From positions 1 through 6,018 of the forward strand of contig CANPWR010000078.1 in assembly GCA_947584825.1 (NCBI GenBank): DNA of 6,018 nucleotides. The letters run 5' to 3'. Each line of letters opens with the position of its first letter. Position 1 is the first letter of the stretch. Positions 5,907 to 6,018 of this stretch are shown here, piece after piece. The stretch is from an uncultured Clostridia bacterium (GTDB taxonomy: Bacteria > Bacillota > Clostridia > Oscillospirales > Ruminococcaceae). The position numbers and the translations under genes are program-made. Below the pieces are notes generated by a model, which made no database searches, was not told where the DNA came from, and saw nothing but the letters and a program-made list of their open reading frames with translations.

Positions 5907-5954
5907 CTAATCACCTCCACAACGCAAAAAAGACGCAGTACACCTTATAAGCAT
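5907..5954 (-). CDS. Possible 15-residue leader peptide MLIRCTASFLRCGGD
   Basis: A short frame starts inside the loop-proximal part of the terminator-like hairpin and ends in tandem TAG TAA. AGGG lies 6 nt before its ATG as a weak ribosome binding site. It has two Cys and two Arg codons. Translation would melt the hairpin, as in attenuation leaders. No family is recognised and short frames arise by chance, so it is listed only as a candidate. Confidence 0.15.
   Translation of the reverse strand: MLIRCTASFLRCGGD
5909..5918 (-). promoter_or_regulatory. Orphan full-length Shine-Dalgarno sequence in the leader
   Basis: The minus strand reads GGAGGTGATT; its first nine bases are fully complementary to the 3' end of 16S rRNA (AUCACCUCC). 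No ATG, GTG or TTG follows at a usable distance; the first is a TTG about 18 bases on, and the next gene starts more than 100 bases away. It may be a ribosome standby site, a relic of a lost start, or part of a conserved RNA. Confidence 0.4.
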
Positions 5955-5962
5955 ACTACGCC
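5926..5962 (-). terminator. Terminator-like hairpin with six-U tail, upstream gene terminator or leader attenuator
   Basis: Minus-strand GGCGTAGTATGC (5962-5951) pairs with GTGTACTGCGTC (5943-5932) in 12 unbroken pairs, four of them G-U, around the 7-base loop TTATAAG, and six T follow (5931-5926). On the plus strand four pairs become A-C mismatches and no T run follows, so the signal is specific to minus-strand RNA. It either ends a minus-strand gene lying beyond 6018 or acts in the leader of the LRR gene from the promoter at 5974-6002. Confidence 0.6.
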
Positions 5963-5973
5963 CTAAATTCAAT

Positions 5974-6002
5974 ATTATATTTCAAAGAATCATTTTGTGC
6001 AA
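5974..6002 (-). promoter_or_regulatory. Candidate promoter of the LRR surface-protein gene
   Basis: On the minus strand TTGCAC (6002-5997), a 17-bp spacer and a perfect TATAAT (5979-5974) form a sigma-A-like promoter. Transcription would start near 5968, giving a leader of about 165 nt that begins almost directly with the hairpin at 5962. The -35 matches the consensus only at TTG. No better promoter is seen closer to the gene. Confidence 0.5.
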
Positions 6003-6018
6003 GACCAATAAAGGTTAG

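Noticed and set aside
5815..5935. Minus-strand frames reading KYFIGKGWQASLLYLSQVCK or YRQRLAGVFAVFIPSLQIK in the leader
   Set aside because: Neither has an ATG at a usable distance from the orphan SD, and both lie in DNA better explained as a structured leader.

Overview
The window looks like a chromosomal stretch from a low-GC Gram-positive anaerobe of the Clostridia, most probably a gut Ruminococcaceae/Oscillospiraceae member. The evidence is the A+T-rich base composition, an archaeal-type aspartyl-tRNA synthetase of the kind common in Clostridia, Firmicutes-type LexA boxes (GAAC-N4-GTTC), strong AGGAGG ribosome binding sites, and a secreted BspA-like protein with a Ser/Pro/Asp linker. The genus is an inference from gene style, not a measurement.

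Layout from left to right: (1) the 3' part of an aspartyl-tRNA synthetase gene (1-582, +), cut by the window edge. (2) A short gap with a 10-bp dyad (589-617), then a membrane-anchored PpiC/PrsA-like peptidyl-prolyl isomerase relative (687-2126, +) closed by an intrinsic terminator (2143-2175). (3) A consensus promoter (TTGACA, 17 bp, TATAAT) covered by two perfect LexA boxes and one near-perfect one, driving a Y-family DNA polymerase of the DinB/UmuC type (2344-3624, +). (4) A strong shared terminator (3639-3674) between convergent genes. (5) A secreted leucine-rich-repeat surface protein on the minus strand (3698-5803), with signal peptide, alternating LRR_5 repeats, a FIVAR-like helical region, a PSSD tandem-repeat linker and a very lysine-rich fibronectin-III-like C-terminus. 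(6) Upstream of it, a minus-strand leader of about 165 nt with a candidate promoter at 5974-6002, two hairpins that pair fully only in minus-strand RNA, a terminator-like U run, a possible 15-codon reading frame and an orphan full-length Shine-Dalgarno sequence.

The genes are not one pathway. They are housekeeping translation (AspRS), extracytoplasmic protein folding (PpiC-like), SOS-inducible translesion synthesis (Y-polymerase) and a cell-surface adhesin or binding protein. The Y-polymerase has its own promoter and terminators on both sides, so it looks like a monocistronic SOS unit. The surface protein is also a single-gene unit. The most noteworthy points are the triple LexA operator and the structured leader of the surface-protein gene. 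I saw no CRISPR, tRNA, rRNA, insertion sequence or phage gene.
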